From NCBI GenBank assembly GCA_900544795.1, contig UQWM01000012.1:1-64000 (forward strand): a stretch of 64,000 nt of DNA, in the 5' to 3' direction. This DNA is from an uncultured Phascolarctobacterium sp. Lineage in GTDB: Bacteria; Bacillota; Negativicutes; Acidaminococcales; Acidaminococcaceae. Under the pieces are notes generated by a model. It did not search any database. It was not told the origin of the DNA and was given only the letters and a program-made list of their open reading frames with translations. Every line of letters starts with the position of its first letter. The stretch's first letter is position 1. Below are positions 23,806-32,098 of the stretch, in pieces. The translations under genes and the position numbers were made by a program.

Positions 23806-25828
23806 TGCTTTCAATCTCCTCTAACTGTTTTTTTGCCAAAGCGATGATCCGCGGCATGATGTCTACCGCCCGCTTATTGTCAAGCTGCACGCCTGCCACG
23901 GTCTGATGGCCGCCGCCGCCCAGCTCTTCCATAATGATCTGCACATTGGCAGTGCCGTCACTGCGGGCACTGACGCCCAGCGAACCGTCCACATACTCGA
24001 CGATCACGACGCTGATATAAATGCCGCTGATGGAAACCATCGTATCGGCAGTCTGAGCCGCAATAACCGAAGATTTGGCATCCTTCGGCGCTTCTTCATA
24101 GATCGTTACCACCAGTCCCGGTTCCGGGTTCTGGGCTTCGGCGATCAGCCGCGAACGGATCTGGAATGTCTCCATATCGTCTTTGAACAGTTGCCTTACC
24201 ACGGTTGGGTCGGCGCCGCTGCGGCGCAGTAAAGCGGCAGCCTCAAAGGTGCGTTCGCCGGTCTGCACGGCAAAGTTTTTCGTATCCACAACAATACCGG
24301 CATACAGGGCCGTCGCTTCGCCTTTGGTAAACTCCAGACGGTCGTTAAAGTAACCCACCAGCTCCGTAACCAGCTCGCTGGTCGAAGAAGAAGAAGGCTC
24401 CATATATTGCAGCACCGTCTCTTTGATGGCGTCTTCCGCCCGGCGGTGATGGTCGATAATGATACGTTTGGGGATGGCTTCCATAACTTCCTTGCTGGCA
24501 CACAGCATTGGCCGGTGATGATCGACCAGAAACAGCAGGCTGCCCGGTGTGATATGCGCCATGGCCTCCGGCCCTTCCAGCATCAACTCCAGATACTGCT
24601 CGTCGTCCTGGATCAGTTTCAGCTCATCCCGCTGCAGCATTTCCTTGATCTTATCCAGGGCGTCTGTCTCGCCGCTGACGACGATGTAGGTTTCCTTTTG
24701 CAGCGACAGTGCCATTTTGGCTACGCCGATAGCGCTGCCGATAGAGTCAAAGTCCTCCATCATATGCCCCATCACAAAAACCTTGTCCGCCGCGATGATC
24801 TGCTCGTGGATAGTGTGAGCCACGATACGCGCCCGCACCCGTGTGCTTTTGGCAGTTACCGTAGTCGTGCCGCCAAAGAACTGTGTGCCGCCGTCGATAG
24901 CCACGACCACCTGGTCGCCGCCGCGTCCCAGCGCCAGATCCAGCGCTTTCACAGCATTCTGGCTCAGCTCCTCCAGATTATCGCCTTCACAGGCGATACC
25001 GATGCTCACGGTCGGCGTGATTTTGTTGCCCACATGGATCTCGTGCATGCTTTCCAGTACCGGAAATTTCTGTTCCATAAGATCGCGCAACACGGCCTGA
25101 TTAAAACCGATCAGGCACAGCTCTTTATTGGAACGGCTGATAAAACCGTTTTCTTCTTCGGCCCATTTACTCAAGACCTCGTTGACCTCGCCGCTGATAT
25201 TGGCGCGGGTCGTTTCGCTCATGCCCTTCATTACGTCCTCGTAGTTATCGAATCTGACGTAGGCCAGGCACAGCTTTTCATTGTCGTATTTCTGGCGCAA
25301 CAGCTCAAAATCGGTCACGTCGCTCAGATAGATCATCAGGCCCGTGCCTTTTTTCTCGCCTTTTTCCGAAGTCTGCACCTTGCAGTGCTTCATGTTGTAA
25401 TAGCGGTCCTCGATCTGGATCAGGCGCTCGCCATCCTTCACGCTCAAAGTATCGAAAGCGTTGGGCTGCAAGGGCAGCACCTCTTCAGGACGTTTGCCTT
25501 CTACATTCTTCGTGCCGATATACTTGCTAAACAGCTCGTTTTTCCATTGCAGCCTGCCATCTTTGGCAAAAACCGCCATGCCGATATCCAGATTCTGCAC
25601 CGCATGGTGATTGGTACGCTCGATATTGCGCACCACCGTATCCAGATAGCTGTTAAAGCGCACTTCCTTGCTGCGCAAGCTTTTTTTATTGTAATAATAA
25701 ACTATCCCGATCAGCATGATACAAAGCGGCAGCCACAAGGGCTCGTAAAAACCGATGATGAACGTTAGGAAAACGATCAAAATCAACGGTATGATATCAC
25801 TGCGGGAATCCCAAATTTTGTTAAACAT
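23777..25828 (-). CDS. gdpP: GdpP-type c-di-AMP phosphodiesterase
   Basis: The 683-residue membrane enzyme hydrolyses cyclic di-AMP. Two N-terminal helices (about 13-48), a PAS-like domain, a degenerate GGDEF domain and a C-terminal DHH/DHHA1 phosphoesterase follow in order. Catalytic residues are in FVMGHMMEDFDSIGSAIG, LVDHHRP and IIDHHRR, and GGGGHQTVAG closes the DHHA1 domain. Its targets in the cell are osmolyte and cell-wall homeostasis through c-di-AMP. It lies 15 bases after the yybS-like gene and overlaps rplI. Confidence 0.94.
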   Translation of the reverse strand: MFNKIWDSRSDIIPLILIVFLTFIIGFYEPLWLPLCIMLIGIVYYYNKKSLRSKEVRFNSYLDTVVRNIERTNHHAVQNLDIGMAVFAKDGRLQWKNELFSKYIGTKNVEGKRPEEVLPLQPNAFDTLSVKDGERLIQIEDRYYNMKHCKVQTSEKGEKKGTGLMIYLSDVTDFELLRQKYDNEKLCLAYVRFDNYEDVMKGMSETTRANISGEVNEVLSKWAEEENGFISRSNKELCLIGFNQAVLRDLMEQKFPVLESMHEIHVGNKITPTVSIGIACEGDNLEELSQNAVKALDLALGRGGDQVVVAIDGGTQFFGGTTTVTAKSTRVRARIVAHTIHEQIIAADKVFVMGHMMEDFDSIGSAIGVAKMALSLQKETYIVVSGETDALDKIKEMLQRDELKLIQDDEQYLELMLEGPEAMAHITPGSLLFLVDHHRPMLCASKEVMEAIPKRIIIDHHRRAEDAIKETVLQYMEPSSSSTSELVTELVGYFNDRLEFTKGEATALYAGIVVDTKNFAVQTGERTFEAAALLRRSGADPTVVRQLFKDDMETFQIRSRLIAEAQNPEPGLVVTIYEEAPKDAKSSVIAAQTADTMVSISGIYISVVIVEYVDGSLGVSARSDGTANVQIIMEELGGGGHQTVAGVQLDNKRAVDIMPRIIALAKKQLEEIESNESDLTARY

Positions 25829-25843
25829 ATACTCGCCTCATCT

Positions 25844-26809
25844 CTATGCGCGTTTTGAAGTTTTTTTACCGCTGAGATTGCGGAAATCGAACACCAGGTC
25901 AAAAGCGCCAACAAACACAATGATCTGAGAAAATATCTGAACGAAAAACAGTAAAGCCACTGCCGCCGTGCCCCACCATTTAGGCTTGTTGTTTTTATCA
26001 AGCCACCAGTAGATCAGGGCGATGCCCTGCAGTACGAAGAACACACTGGTGATCACCTGCAGATTGACTGCGATGTGGTACATCAGGCTTTCCGGGTACT
26101 GCACATAATAAGTTACCAGCAGCAGCGAAATGCCGTAAGGCCACAGCAGCCAGCCCGGTACGTTCCAGTGGGTAAAGGGCGGGAACTCGTCAAAAGCAGC
26201 ACCCAGCTTGCTCAAGATCTTGCGTGCCGCCAGATAGTTGACGAAAGCGATGATCGGGGCGCACAGGAAAAAGGCCCCCGGCATGATCAGGCGCATCATT
26301 CGCAGCATCTCGGCGTTGCTTTTAACGGCAGCTTCGATCTCGGTCTCGCTCATGCCCATCGACTGATAATAACCAGCGCTTTCACGGGCGGCCTCCTCCA
26401 GCGAGGTGAACATCATATCCACCGGGTGGATGCCCATGATATACAGCGCTATCAAAAAGCTGGCGCCGATAGAGATCAGGCAGGCCATCGAGCTGATCAG
26501 CATCAGCTTGAAAGGCTTATATTCGCGGCGCATACATTCACCTAAAGTAAGCCCCACTAAACCAAAAGCAGCCAGCAGCGAAAAAGCGTGCAGCGGGCTG
26601 ATAAGAACAGCTACAGCGATATCGGCGACGATCAGCGTCATGATACTCCAGCGCAGTCCGTTACGCATACCGCAGATAGCGATAGGCAAAGGCCATAAAA
26701 AATTAACAAAGCTGCCAACCACCGGCACATACATGCTGATAATAGCAAAAACAATGGCGATAGCGGCTAAAATACCCGCTTCTACCATGGCAGAAGTTTT
26801 ACGAATCAC
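25844..26809 (-). CDS. YybS-like membrane protein (DUF2232)
   Basis: The 321-residue polytopic protein has about eight hydrophobic segments. The N-terminal VEAGILAAIAIVFAIIS and the FVNFLWPLPIAICGMRNGL segment are typical of DUF2232, which resembles ECF S components and in Firmicutes precedes gdpP. Its biochemical role is unknown. It starts the yybS-gdpP-rplI-dnaB unit. The ATG at 26809 has GGAGGAAATTGAG upstream. Confidence 0.85.
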   Translation of the reverse strand: MIRKTSAMVEAGILAAIAIVFAIISMYVPVVGSFVNFLWPLPIAICGMRNGLRWSIMTLIVADIAVAVLISPLHAFSLLAAFGLVGLTLGECMRREYKPFKLMLISSMACLISIGASFLIALYIMGIHPVDMMFTSLEEAARESAGYYQSMGMSETEIEAAVKSNAEMLRMMRLIMPGAFFLCAPIIAFVNYLAARKILSKLGAAFDEFPPFTHWNVPGWLLWPYGISLLLVTYYVQYPESLMYHIAVNLQVITSVFFVLQGIALIYWWLDKNNKPKWWGTAAVALLFFVQIFSQIIVFVGAFDLVFDFRNLSGKKTSKRA

Positions 26810-26899
26810 TCAATTTCCTCCTTCTTAACTACATATACATATACATAGTTAGGTAAGTATATTCTACACCGAAACCGGCAAAAAGGCAAAAGAAATAAC

Positions 26900-26925
26900 G
26901 AGGGCGCCGCTTGCAGGCGGCGCCT
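26900..26925 (-). terminator. GC-rich hairpin, probable terminator
   Basis: The stem GGCGCCGC (26903-26910) pairs with 26917-26924, loop 6 bases; the T tract downstream on the - strand is weak. It sits just after the DUF697-like gene. Confidence 0.6.
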
Positions 26926-26929
26926 TCTA

Positions 26930-28093
26930 TTATTTCCATTCTGTTTTTGCTTTAACTAAAACCCCGTCAGGCTGAGGCACCAGCCCCACTAAATGCAGCA
27001 CATCAAACAGCGAGCGGTCCAATACTTTTTTCTGCTGCACCTTGCTTTGCTGCAAGGCCGCTGTAAAATCGATACTGATACTGCCCTGCTCATACTTGGT
27101 AGTGATGCTGTCGCCGTCTATGTCTACCCGGTCGACCAAAAGATCGACGATGGCCAAAATCAGCTTGCTGCCCATCAGTTCTACTACCAGTTGGGCAAAA
27201 TCATTATCCGTCACCGTAAAATCAACCAGTTCCAGCCTTGTGAAGGCCGACCCGGCAGCGACGCTGAAAACATCTACCCGCAGCAACAGCTCCAGGATGC
27301 CGTGGGTGGCGTGATGTACTTCCAGCCGCAAAAGATCCGGCTCGGCGTACGCCAGCGCTTGCAGCGAAAATTCGCTGCCGGCAAGGCTTTGCTGCACATA
27401 GGCCATGATCTCGTCATAGGGCACTACCAGCTGGCCCTTGCTCAGCTGTTCCCATTTCTGGGCCGAAAACCACAGCTGCCCTTTTGCTTTAAGCGGATAC
27501 AGCTTTTCGCTGACTGCCGTCATTTTCTCCGACAGGACCGTTTCAGCACGATCGGCATGCTTTTCTATTTTATTGAACAGCTGGCCCGATTTTTCTTTCA
27601 GGGCCTGTTTCAGTTCCTTCAGTTCGAAGCGCTTGCTTTCGTCTCCCAGCGGCGTATCCTTGCAATCCATTTTTTCAAAATCGTCGCTGTGCTTCATGCC
27701 CTCTTTGCGGGCTTCTTCATAGACTTCCCTAAAAGCGGCGATATCCTCGGGACGGCCCGCCTTGATCCAGGCATTAGCGGCCTTACCTACGGCATAGGTT
27801 ACCGAAACGCCCACCGGCACCTGGATCGGCGCTATGGGGATCAGTGTCACCAAGGTCTGACCTACGAAAGTAGCCCCCAACGAAGTCAAAAGCCCCAAAA
27901 CGGCACTCTCATCCAGTTTGATACCACGCAGTTCGCCCAGGCGCATGATCATATAGACCTCATTGGCCATCAGCGCCATGGTGCCCACCAAAGGGGCCAC
28001 TACGATAACCCCGGCGCGGGCAGCGCCCCAGCGGCAGATTTTTTCGGCTTCCCACTCTATATCTACAGGCTGTAATTCTTTTTCTTCGGTCAT
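26930..28093 (-). CDS. DUF697-like protein, function unknown
   Basis: The 387-residue protein has hydrophobic segments at about 25-45 and 65-105 (ARAGVIVVAPLVGTMALMANEVYMI, SLGATFVGQTL, LIPIAPIQVPVGV) resembling the DUF697 module found at the C terminus of some Era-like GTPases, but no G1-G4 GTPase motif is present here. A charged region (about 115-190) and a C-terminal lipid-binding-like or LysM-unrelated domain with DSITTKYEQGSISIDF follow. ATG 28093 is chosen because GAGG lies 8 bases upstream; GTG 28102 is alternative. Single-gene unit with its own terminator-like hairpin. Confidence 0.6.
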   Translation of the reverse strand: MTEEKELQPVDIEWEAEKICRWGAARAGVIVVAPLVGTMALMANEVYMIMRLGELRGIKLDESAVLGLLTSLGATFVGQTLVTLIPIAPIQVPVGVSVTYAVGKAANAWIKAGRPEDIAAFREVYEEARKEGMKHSDDFEKMDCKDTPLGDESKRFELKELKQALKEKSGQLFNKIEKHADRAETVLSEKMTAVSEKLYPLKAKGQLWFSAQKWEQLSKGQLVVPYDEIMAYVQQSLAGSEFSLQALAYAEPDLLRLEVHHATHGILELLLRVDVFSVAAGSAFTRLELVDFTVTDNDFAQLVVELMGSKLILAIVDLLVDRVDIDGDSITTKYEQGSISIDFTAALQQSKVQQKKVLDRSLFDVLHLVGLVPQPDGVLVKAKTEWK

Positions 28094-28102
28094 GTCTATC
28101 AC

Positions 28103-28500
28103 CTCTTTATTATTACTGCTGTTATAATTCGCTTTTGCGCCAACTTATCCTGCTATGTTACTAAAATATCACAAACCGATTTTTCTTAAAAAAATTTTAT
28201 TATTTTTAACATCCTATAATATTTTTTGATAGCTATGTGTAAAAATTTAATAACCTGACGCAGCAGTGCAGCCTGTAAATTCCTCTCTGAATGGTTTTAG
28301 GTTGTTTTCAATAGCCAAACTGGTCTTTTCTGCCGTTTTTTACCGTCAGCTTATCAATTTCGACCCACTTACATAACAATTATCCATATTTTCCAAATAA
28401 AATTATCAATTATATAATTAAAGCAAATAAAACCAGCCGCAGACTTTTACTGTCTGCGAACTAAGTTTAGCAATCTTAACTTGATGAAGGAGTGTTTGAC
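28103..28500. other. Divergent intergenic region before the methylmalonyl-CoA genes
   Basis: This roughly 400-base AT-rich stretch has no ORF with a ribosome site. A TATAAT at 28413-28418 (+) is a candidate -10 for the downstream operon, with no good -35. A hairpin CGCAGAC/GTCTGCG (28438-28444 with 28452-28458) lies in the presumed leader. I found no recognised cobalamin riboswitch. Confidence 0.4.
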
Positions 28501-28884
28501 ATGACAACTCGTGTTTTAGTAGCAAAACCAGGACTTGACGGGCATGACCGCGGCGCTAAGGTAGTGGCCCGCGCTTTGCGTGACGCAGGCTTTGAAGTTA
28601 TTTACACCGGCATCCGCCTTACCCCCGAGCAGATCGCCGAAGCAGCTTTACAGGACGACGTTAAAGTAGTCGCCCTTAGCCTGCTTTCCGGCGCACACAA
28701 TACTCTGTTCCCTAAAGTAGTCGAGCTGCTCAAAGCTAAAGGGCTCACCGACGTGCTGGTCATCGGCGGCGGCGTTATCCCCGACTCCGATATCCCCGGT
28801 CTGAAAACCGCAGGTGTAGCCGAAGTTTTTACCCCCGGTACCCCAACCGGTTCCATCGTCGATTTTATCAAAAGCAACGCTTAA
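28501..28884 (+). CDS. Methylmalonyl-CoA mutase, separate B12-binding (C-terminal) subunit
   Basis: The 127-residue protein is a stand-alone cobalamin-binding domain of the mutase family. It has the B12 motif GLDGHDRGAKVVARAL (DxHxxG, His ligand to cobalt), then SLLSGAH and GGGVIPDSD. Such split mutases carry the TIM-barrel catalytic subunit in another gene, not seen here. With the partner it would interconvert succinyl-CoA and methylmalonyl-CoA. ATG 28501 has GAAGGAG 8 bases upstream. A 144-base gap with a short leader ORF separates it from the decarboxylase gene. Confidence 0.93.
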   Translation: MTTRVLVAKPGLDGHDRGAKVVARALRDAGFEVIYTGIRLTPEQIAEAALQDDVKVVALSLLSGAHNTLFPKVVELLKAKGLTDVLVIGGGVIPDSDIPGLKTAGVAEVFTPGTPTGSIVDFIKSNA

Positions 28885-28929
28885 CAACGATTAGCCAGAT
28901 GCAGGGCCAAAAAAATTTTGCAGGAGGGC

Positions 28930-28977
28930 ATGGCTCACTTACATTGCCTGCCACAGCGGCTTCAGGCAGCCTTGTAA
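28930..28977 (+). CDS. Putative 15-residue leader peptide before mmdA
   Basis: ATG 28930 with AGGAGG just upstream opens a 15-codon frame (MAHLHCLPQRLQAAL) ending TAA at 28975-28977. It overlaps two mutually exclusive stems: GCCTG/CAGGC (28946-28950 with 28964-28968) and CAGCGGCT/AGCCGCTG (28954-28961 with 28981-28988). This could couple translation to the folding before mmdA. The ribosome site is only 2 bases from the ATG, so translation is doubtful. Confidence 0.25.
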   Translation: MAHLHCLPQRLQAAL

Positions 28978-29028
28978 AACAGCCGCTGCTGAAATAAGTT
29001 TTCTCAAATCATGATGGAGGTGCTCACC

Positions 29029-30555
29029 TTGTCAACTCAAGCCAAAATCGAAAAAATGCTCCAAAAGTCTGCAGTGATCCTGGCTGCCGGCGGCGAAAAA
29101 CGCTTCGCTAAACAGCATGAATCCGGTAAAATGACCGCCCGTGAAAGGATCGCCGCCCTGTTGGACGAAAATTCCTTCGTCGAGCTGGATCGTTTTGTCA
29201 AACACCGCTGCACCAATTTTGGTCAGGCTAAAAAAGAACTTCCCGGCGAAGGCGTCACTACCGGTTATGGCACTATCGATGGTCGTCTGGTCTATGTTTT
29301 CGCTCAGGACTTCACCGTTGAAGGCGGCTCCTTAGGCGAAATGCACGCAGCCAAGATCGTCAAAGTACAGCGTTTATCCCTGAAAATGGGCGCGCCCCTG
29401 ATCGGTCTCAACGATTCCGGCGGCGCACGTATCCAGGAAGCAGTTGATGCACTTTCCGGCTACGGCAAAATCTTTTTTGAAAATACTATCGCTTCCGGTG
29501 TTGTCCCCCAAATCTCCGCAATCATGGGCCCCTCTGCCGGCGGCGCTGTTTACAGCCCTGCTTTGACTGATTTTATTTATATGGTCAAAAATACTTCTAA
29601 AATGTTCATCACCGGCCCGGCGGTAGTTAAATCCGTTACCGGTGAAGACGTGACCCAGGAACAATTAGGCGGCGCTATGACCCACAACAACACTTCGGGC
29701 GTAGCACATTTTGCCGCTGAAAACGATGCTGACTGCCTGGAACAGATCCGCTATCTGCTGAGCTTTTTGCCTTCCAACAATCTGGAATGCGCGCCCATCG
29801 TAGAAACAGGCGACGACCCGCAGCGCATCGATCCCAGCCTCAATACTCTGCTGCCTGATAATTCCAATCAGGCCTACGATATGAAGACCGTCATTACTTC
29901 GATCGTAGATAACGGCGAATTTTACGAGTCCCAGCAATACTGGGCTACCAATATCATCACCTGTTTCGCCCGTATGGATGGGCAGACTGTAGGCATCATC
30001 GCCAACCAGCCACGAGTCATGGCCGGCTGCCTTGATATCAACGCCTCTGATAAAGCGGCACGCTTCATCCGCTTCTGCGACGCATTCAACATCCCGCTGC
30101 TGAACCTGGTCGATGTGCCCGGTTTCCTCCCCGGCTGTAACCAGGAGTATGGCGGCATCATCCGCCACGGCGCCAAAATGCTGTATGCCTATTCGGAAGC
30201 AACCGTGCCCAAGATCACCGTTATTACCCGTAAAGCCTATGGCGGTTCATATATCGCCATGTGCTCGCAGGATCTTAATGCCGATCAGGTCATCGCCTGG
30301 CCAACCTCCGAGGTCGCCGTTATGGGACCTGCCGGCGCGGCGAATATTATTTTCAAGAACGACCCCGACGTTAAAGCTAAGACTGAGGAATATATCGATA
30401 ACTTTGCCACGCCATATCAGGCCGCCATGCGCGGTATGGTCGACATGGTCATCGAGCCGCAAAATACCCGCCCCACTATCATCAACGCTTTGCAGATGCT
30501 GCAAAGTAAGCGTGAGACCCGTCCGGCCAAACGCCACGGTAATATTCCTCTGTAA
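29029..30555 (+). CDS. mmdA: Methylmalonyl-CoA decarboxylase alpha subunit (carboxyltransferase)
   Basis: The 508-residue carboxyltransferase has the acyl-CoA carboxylase beta fold: KMTARERIAALLDENSFVEL, then GYGTIDGRLVYVFAQDFTVEGGSLGEMHA, LNDSGGARIQEAVDALSGYG, the GPSAGGAVYSPALTDF oxyanion region and second-half GVVPQIS, RKAYGGSYIAMCS and AWPTSEVAVMGP. It removes CO2 from methylmalonyl-CoA, giving propionyl-CoA, in sodium-pumping complexes. TTG 29029 is chosen with GGAGGTG 6 bases upstream. The beta, gamma and delta subunits are not adjacent; a dicarboxylate carrier follows. A biotin-dependent propionyl-CoA carboxylase beta subunit is the alternative. Confidence 0.9.
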   Translation: MSTQAKIEKMLQKSAVILAAGGEKRFAKQHESGKMTARERIAALLDENSFVELDRFVKHRCTNFGQAKKELPGEGVTTGYGTIDGRLVYVFAQDFTVEGGSLGEMHAAKIVKVQRLSLKMGAPLIGLNDSGGARIQEAVDALSGYGKIFFENTIASGVVPQISAIMGPSAGGAVYSPALTDFIYMVKNTSKMFITGPAVVKSVTGEDVTQEQLGGAMTHNNTSGVAHFAAENDADCLEQIRYLLSFLPSNNLECAPIVETGDDPQRIDPSLNTLLPDNSNQAYDMKTVITSIVDNGEFYESQQYWATNIITCFARMDGQTVGIIANQPRVMAGCLDINASDKAARFIRFCDAFNIPLLNLVDVPGFLPGCNQEYGGIIRHGAKMLYAYSEATVPKITVITRKAYGGSYIAMCSQDLNADQVIAWPTSEVAVMGPAGAANIIFKNDPDVKAKTEEYIDNFATPYQAAMRGMVDMVIEPQNTRPTIINALQMLQSKRETRPAKRHGNIPL

Positions 30556-30595
30556 ACGCCAGGCGACTTCTCGAAAATAAAATATTTGTTCTTTA

Positions 30596-30666
30596 TACCG
30601 CAGAATAATGTTCAAAGGTACTCTCATACACCTTGTAACAGGCGCATTATTTCTGCGGTATTTTTT
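30596..30666 (+). terminator. Rho-independent terminator with large loop
   Basis: A 15-bp stem TACCGCAGAATAATG (30596-30610) pairs with 30645-30660 with one bulged base, and an inner AAAGGT/ACCTT stem fills the loop; six T follow. It ends the mutase-decarboxylase transcript before the carrier gene. Confidence 0.85.
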
Positions 30667-30738
30667 ACCCCTAAATAGTCTTACTATTATGAATTTTGTG
30701 TATTTAGTAGGGCGCACTTATTTTCCAGAGAGAAGGAG

Positions 30739-31980
30739 TTGATAATTATTACCCCGGACGTACAATTTCTATTACTATTAGCTATCATCGCCGTATTTTT
30801 CATCACTGAACTGATACCTCTTGCGGTAACCGCCATGGGCGGAGCGATAGCCTGCGGGCTTTTGGGCTTTATTCCTCCGAAGGCAGTTTTTGCCGGTCTG
30901 GCAAACTCCACCGTCGTCCTGTTCGCCGGAATGTTTGTCGTCGGCGCCGCCATGTTCCATACGGGGCTGGCCCAAAGCATTGGTAAAAGGGTGCTGGGTA
31001 TCATGATCGTCGGCGCCGTACTCTCCGGATTTTTATCTAACACCGGCACTACCGCCTGCCTGATGCCCGTTGTTTTAGGTATCTGCGCAGAGGCTAAACT
31101 GCCAGCCTCCCGCCAGTTATTGCCTTTGGCTTTTGGCGTGGCCTTCGGCGGCATTTTTACCATCATCGGCACCCCGCCGAACCTGATCGCTTCCGATACT
31201 TTGGCACAGGCAGGCTTCAGGCCTTTTGGCTTCTTTGAATTTGCCTATATCGGTATCCCTATCGCCATTGCCGGCATCATTTATATGATGTTCATCGGCT
31301 ACCGCTTTCTGCCCAAAGTAACTGTCGACCCCAACGTATAAGTAGAGCAGGAGTTTGAGATCAGCTCTGCCAGCTCCAACAAACAAATCATTTCCGGCCT
31401 GATCCTTTTAGGCGTCGTTATCGTTATGGCGCTGGAGCTGAAATTCATTACCCTGGAAATGGCCGCCATCATCGGCGCTATCATCGCCGTTTTAACAGGC
31501 TGCCTGTCCGAGAAGCAAGCGTACGCCAGCATCGACTGGGTCACAATCTTCCTGTTCGCAGGTATGCTGTCAGTTTCTACCGCTATGGATAAAACTGGCG
31601 CCGGCAAGCTTTTAGCTAAATTATGTGTTGAAACTTTAGGCGGCGCGCCCTCCCCCTTATTCGTTACGGCCCTGCTGTTTATCGTTTCCTGTGTCCTGAC
31701 CCAATTTATGTCCAATACGGCTACGGCCACCCTTATCTGCCCCATCGGCCTGGCTATCGCTGCGCAGATAAACGCCTCGCCGCACGCAGTTTTGATGTCG
31801 ATCACTATCGGTATCGCCTGCGCTTATGCAACACCTGTCGGCACACCGCCTAACACTTTGGTTTTAGGACCCGGCGGCTACAGGTTTATGGACTATGTTA
31901 AAGCAGGCACACCGTTGATCCTGGTCAGCTTTATCGTTTCCATGATCGTTATCCCTATCGTTTGGCCGTTCTACAAGTAA
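30739..31980 (+). pseudogene. SLC13/DASS-type dicarboxylate carrier, interrupted by one in-frame TAA
   Basis: Two frame-sharing halves (30739-31341 and about 31342-31980) together make about 413 residues of a CitT/DASS-type carrier with about ten hydrophobic segments. The paired signatures are present: NTGTTACLMP with GTPPNLIASD in the first half, SNTATATLICP with GTPPNTLVLG in the second. Codon 31339-31341 is TAA, with open frame on both sides (NV-stop-VEQEF). A Tyr TAT or TAC would restore it. Otherwise well preserved, so recent loss, a sequencing error, or readthrough are possible. The likely substrate is succinate from context. Start is unclear: TTG 30739 abuts AAGGAG. Confidence 0.8.
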
Positions 31981-31993
31981 CTACTGTTGAACA

Positions 31994-32027
31994 AACAGCG
32001 CCCGCATCCGTGCGGACGCTGTTTTAT
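31994..32027 (+). terminator. Rho-independent terminator
   Basis: AACAGCG (31994-32000) pairs with 32017-32023, with an inner CCGCA/TGCGG stem, followed by a T tract. It lies after the carrier gene. Confidence 0.88.
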
Positions 32028-32098
32028 TTTACTGTCAAAGCTTTTTTTGCGCCCTGCAAAATGATACAATAAGAAAAAAGTCTGAAAGGAGCGGTCTT

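Noticed and set aside
24407..25768. Open frame antisense to gdpP
   Set aside because: His/Gln/Ala-rich low-quality sequence, no ribosome site; the - strand GdpP domains are unmistakable.
28103..28500. Cobalamin riboswitch before the mutase subunit
   Set aside because: No B12-box-like sequence or large junction structure could be found; only a small hairpin is present.
31426..31980. Second half of the carrier as an independent gene
   Set aside because: No ribosome site before its first ATG at 31426, and the frame continues upstream to the TAA; it is better explained as part of the interrupted gene.
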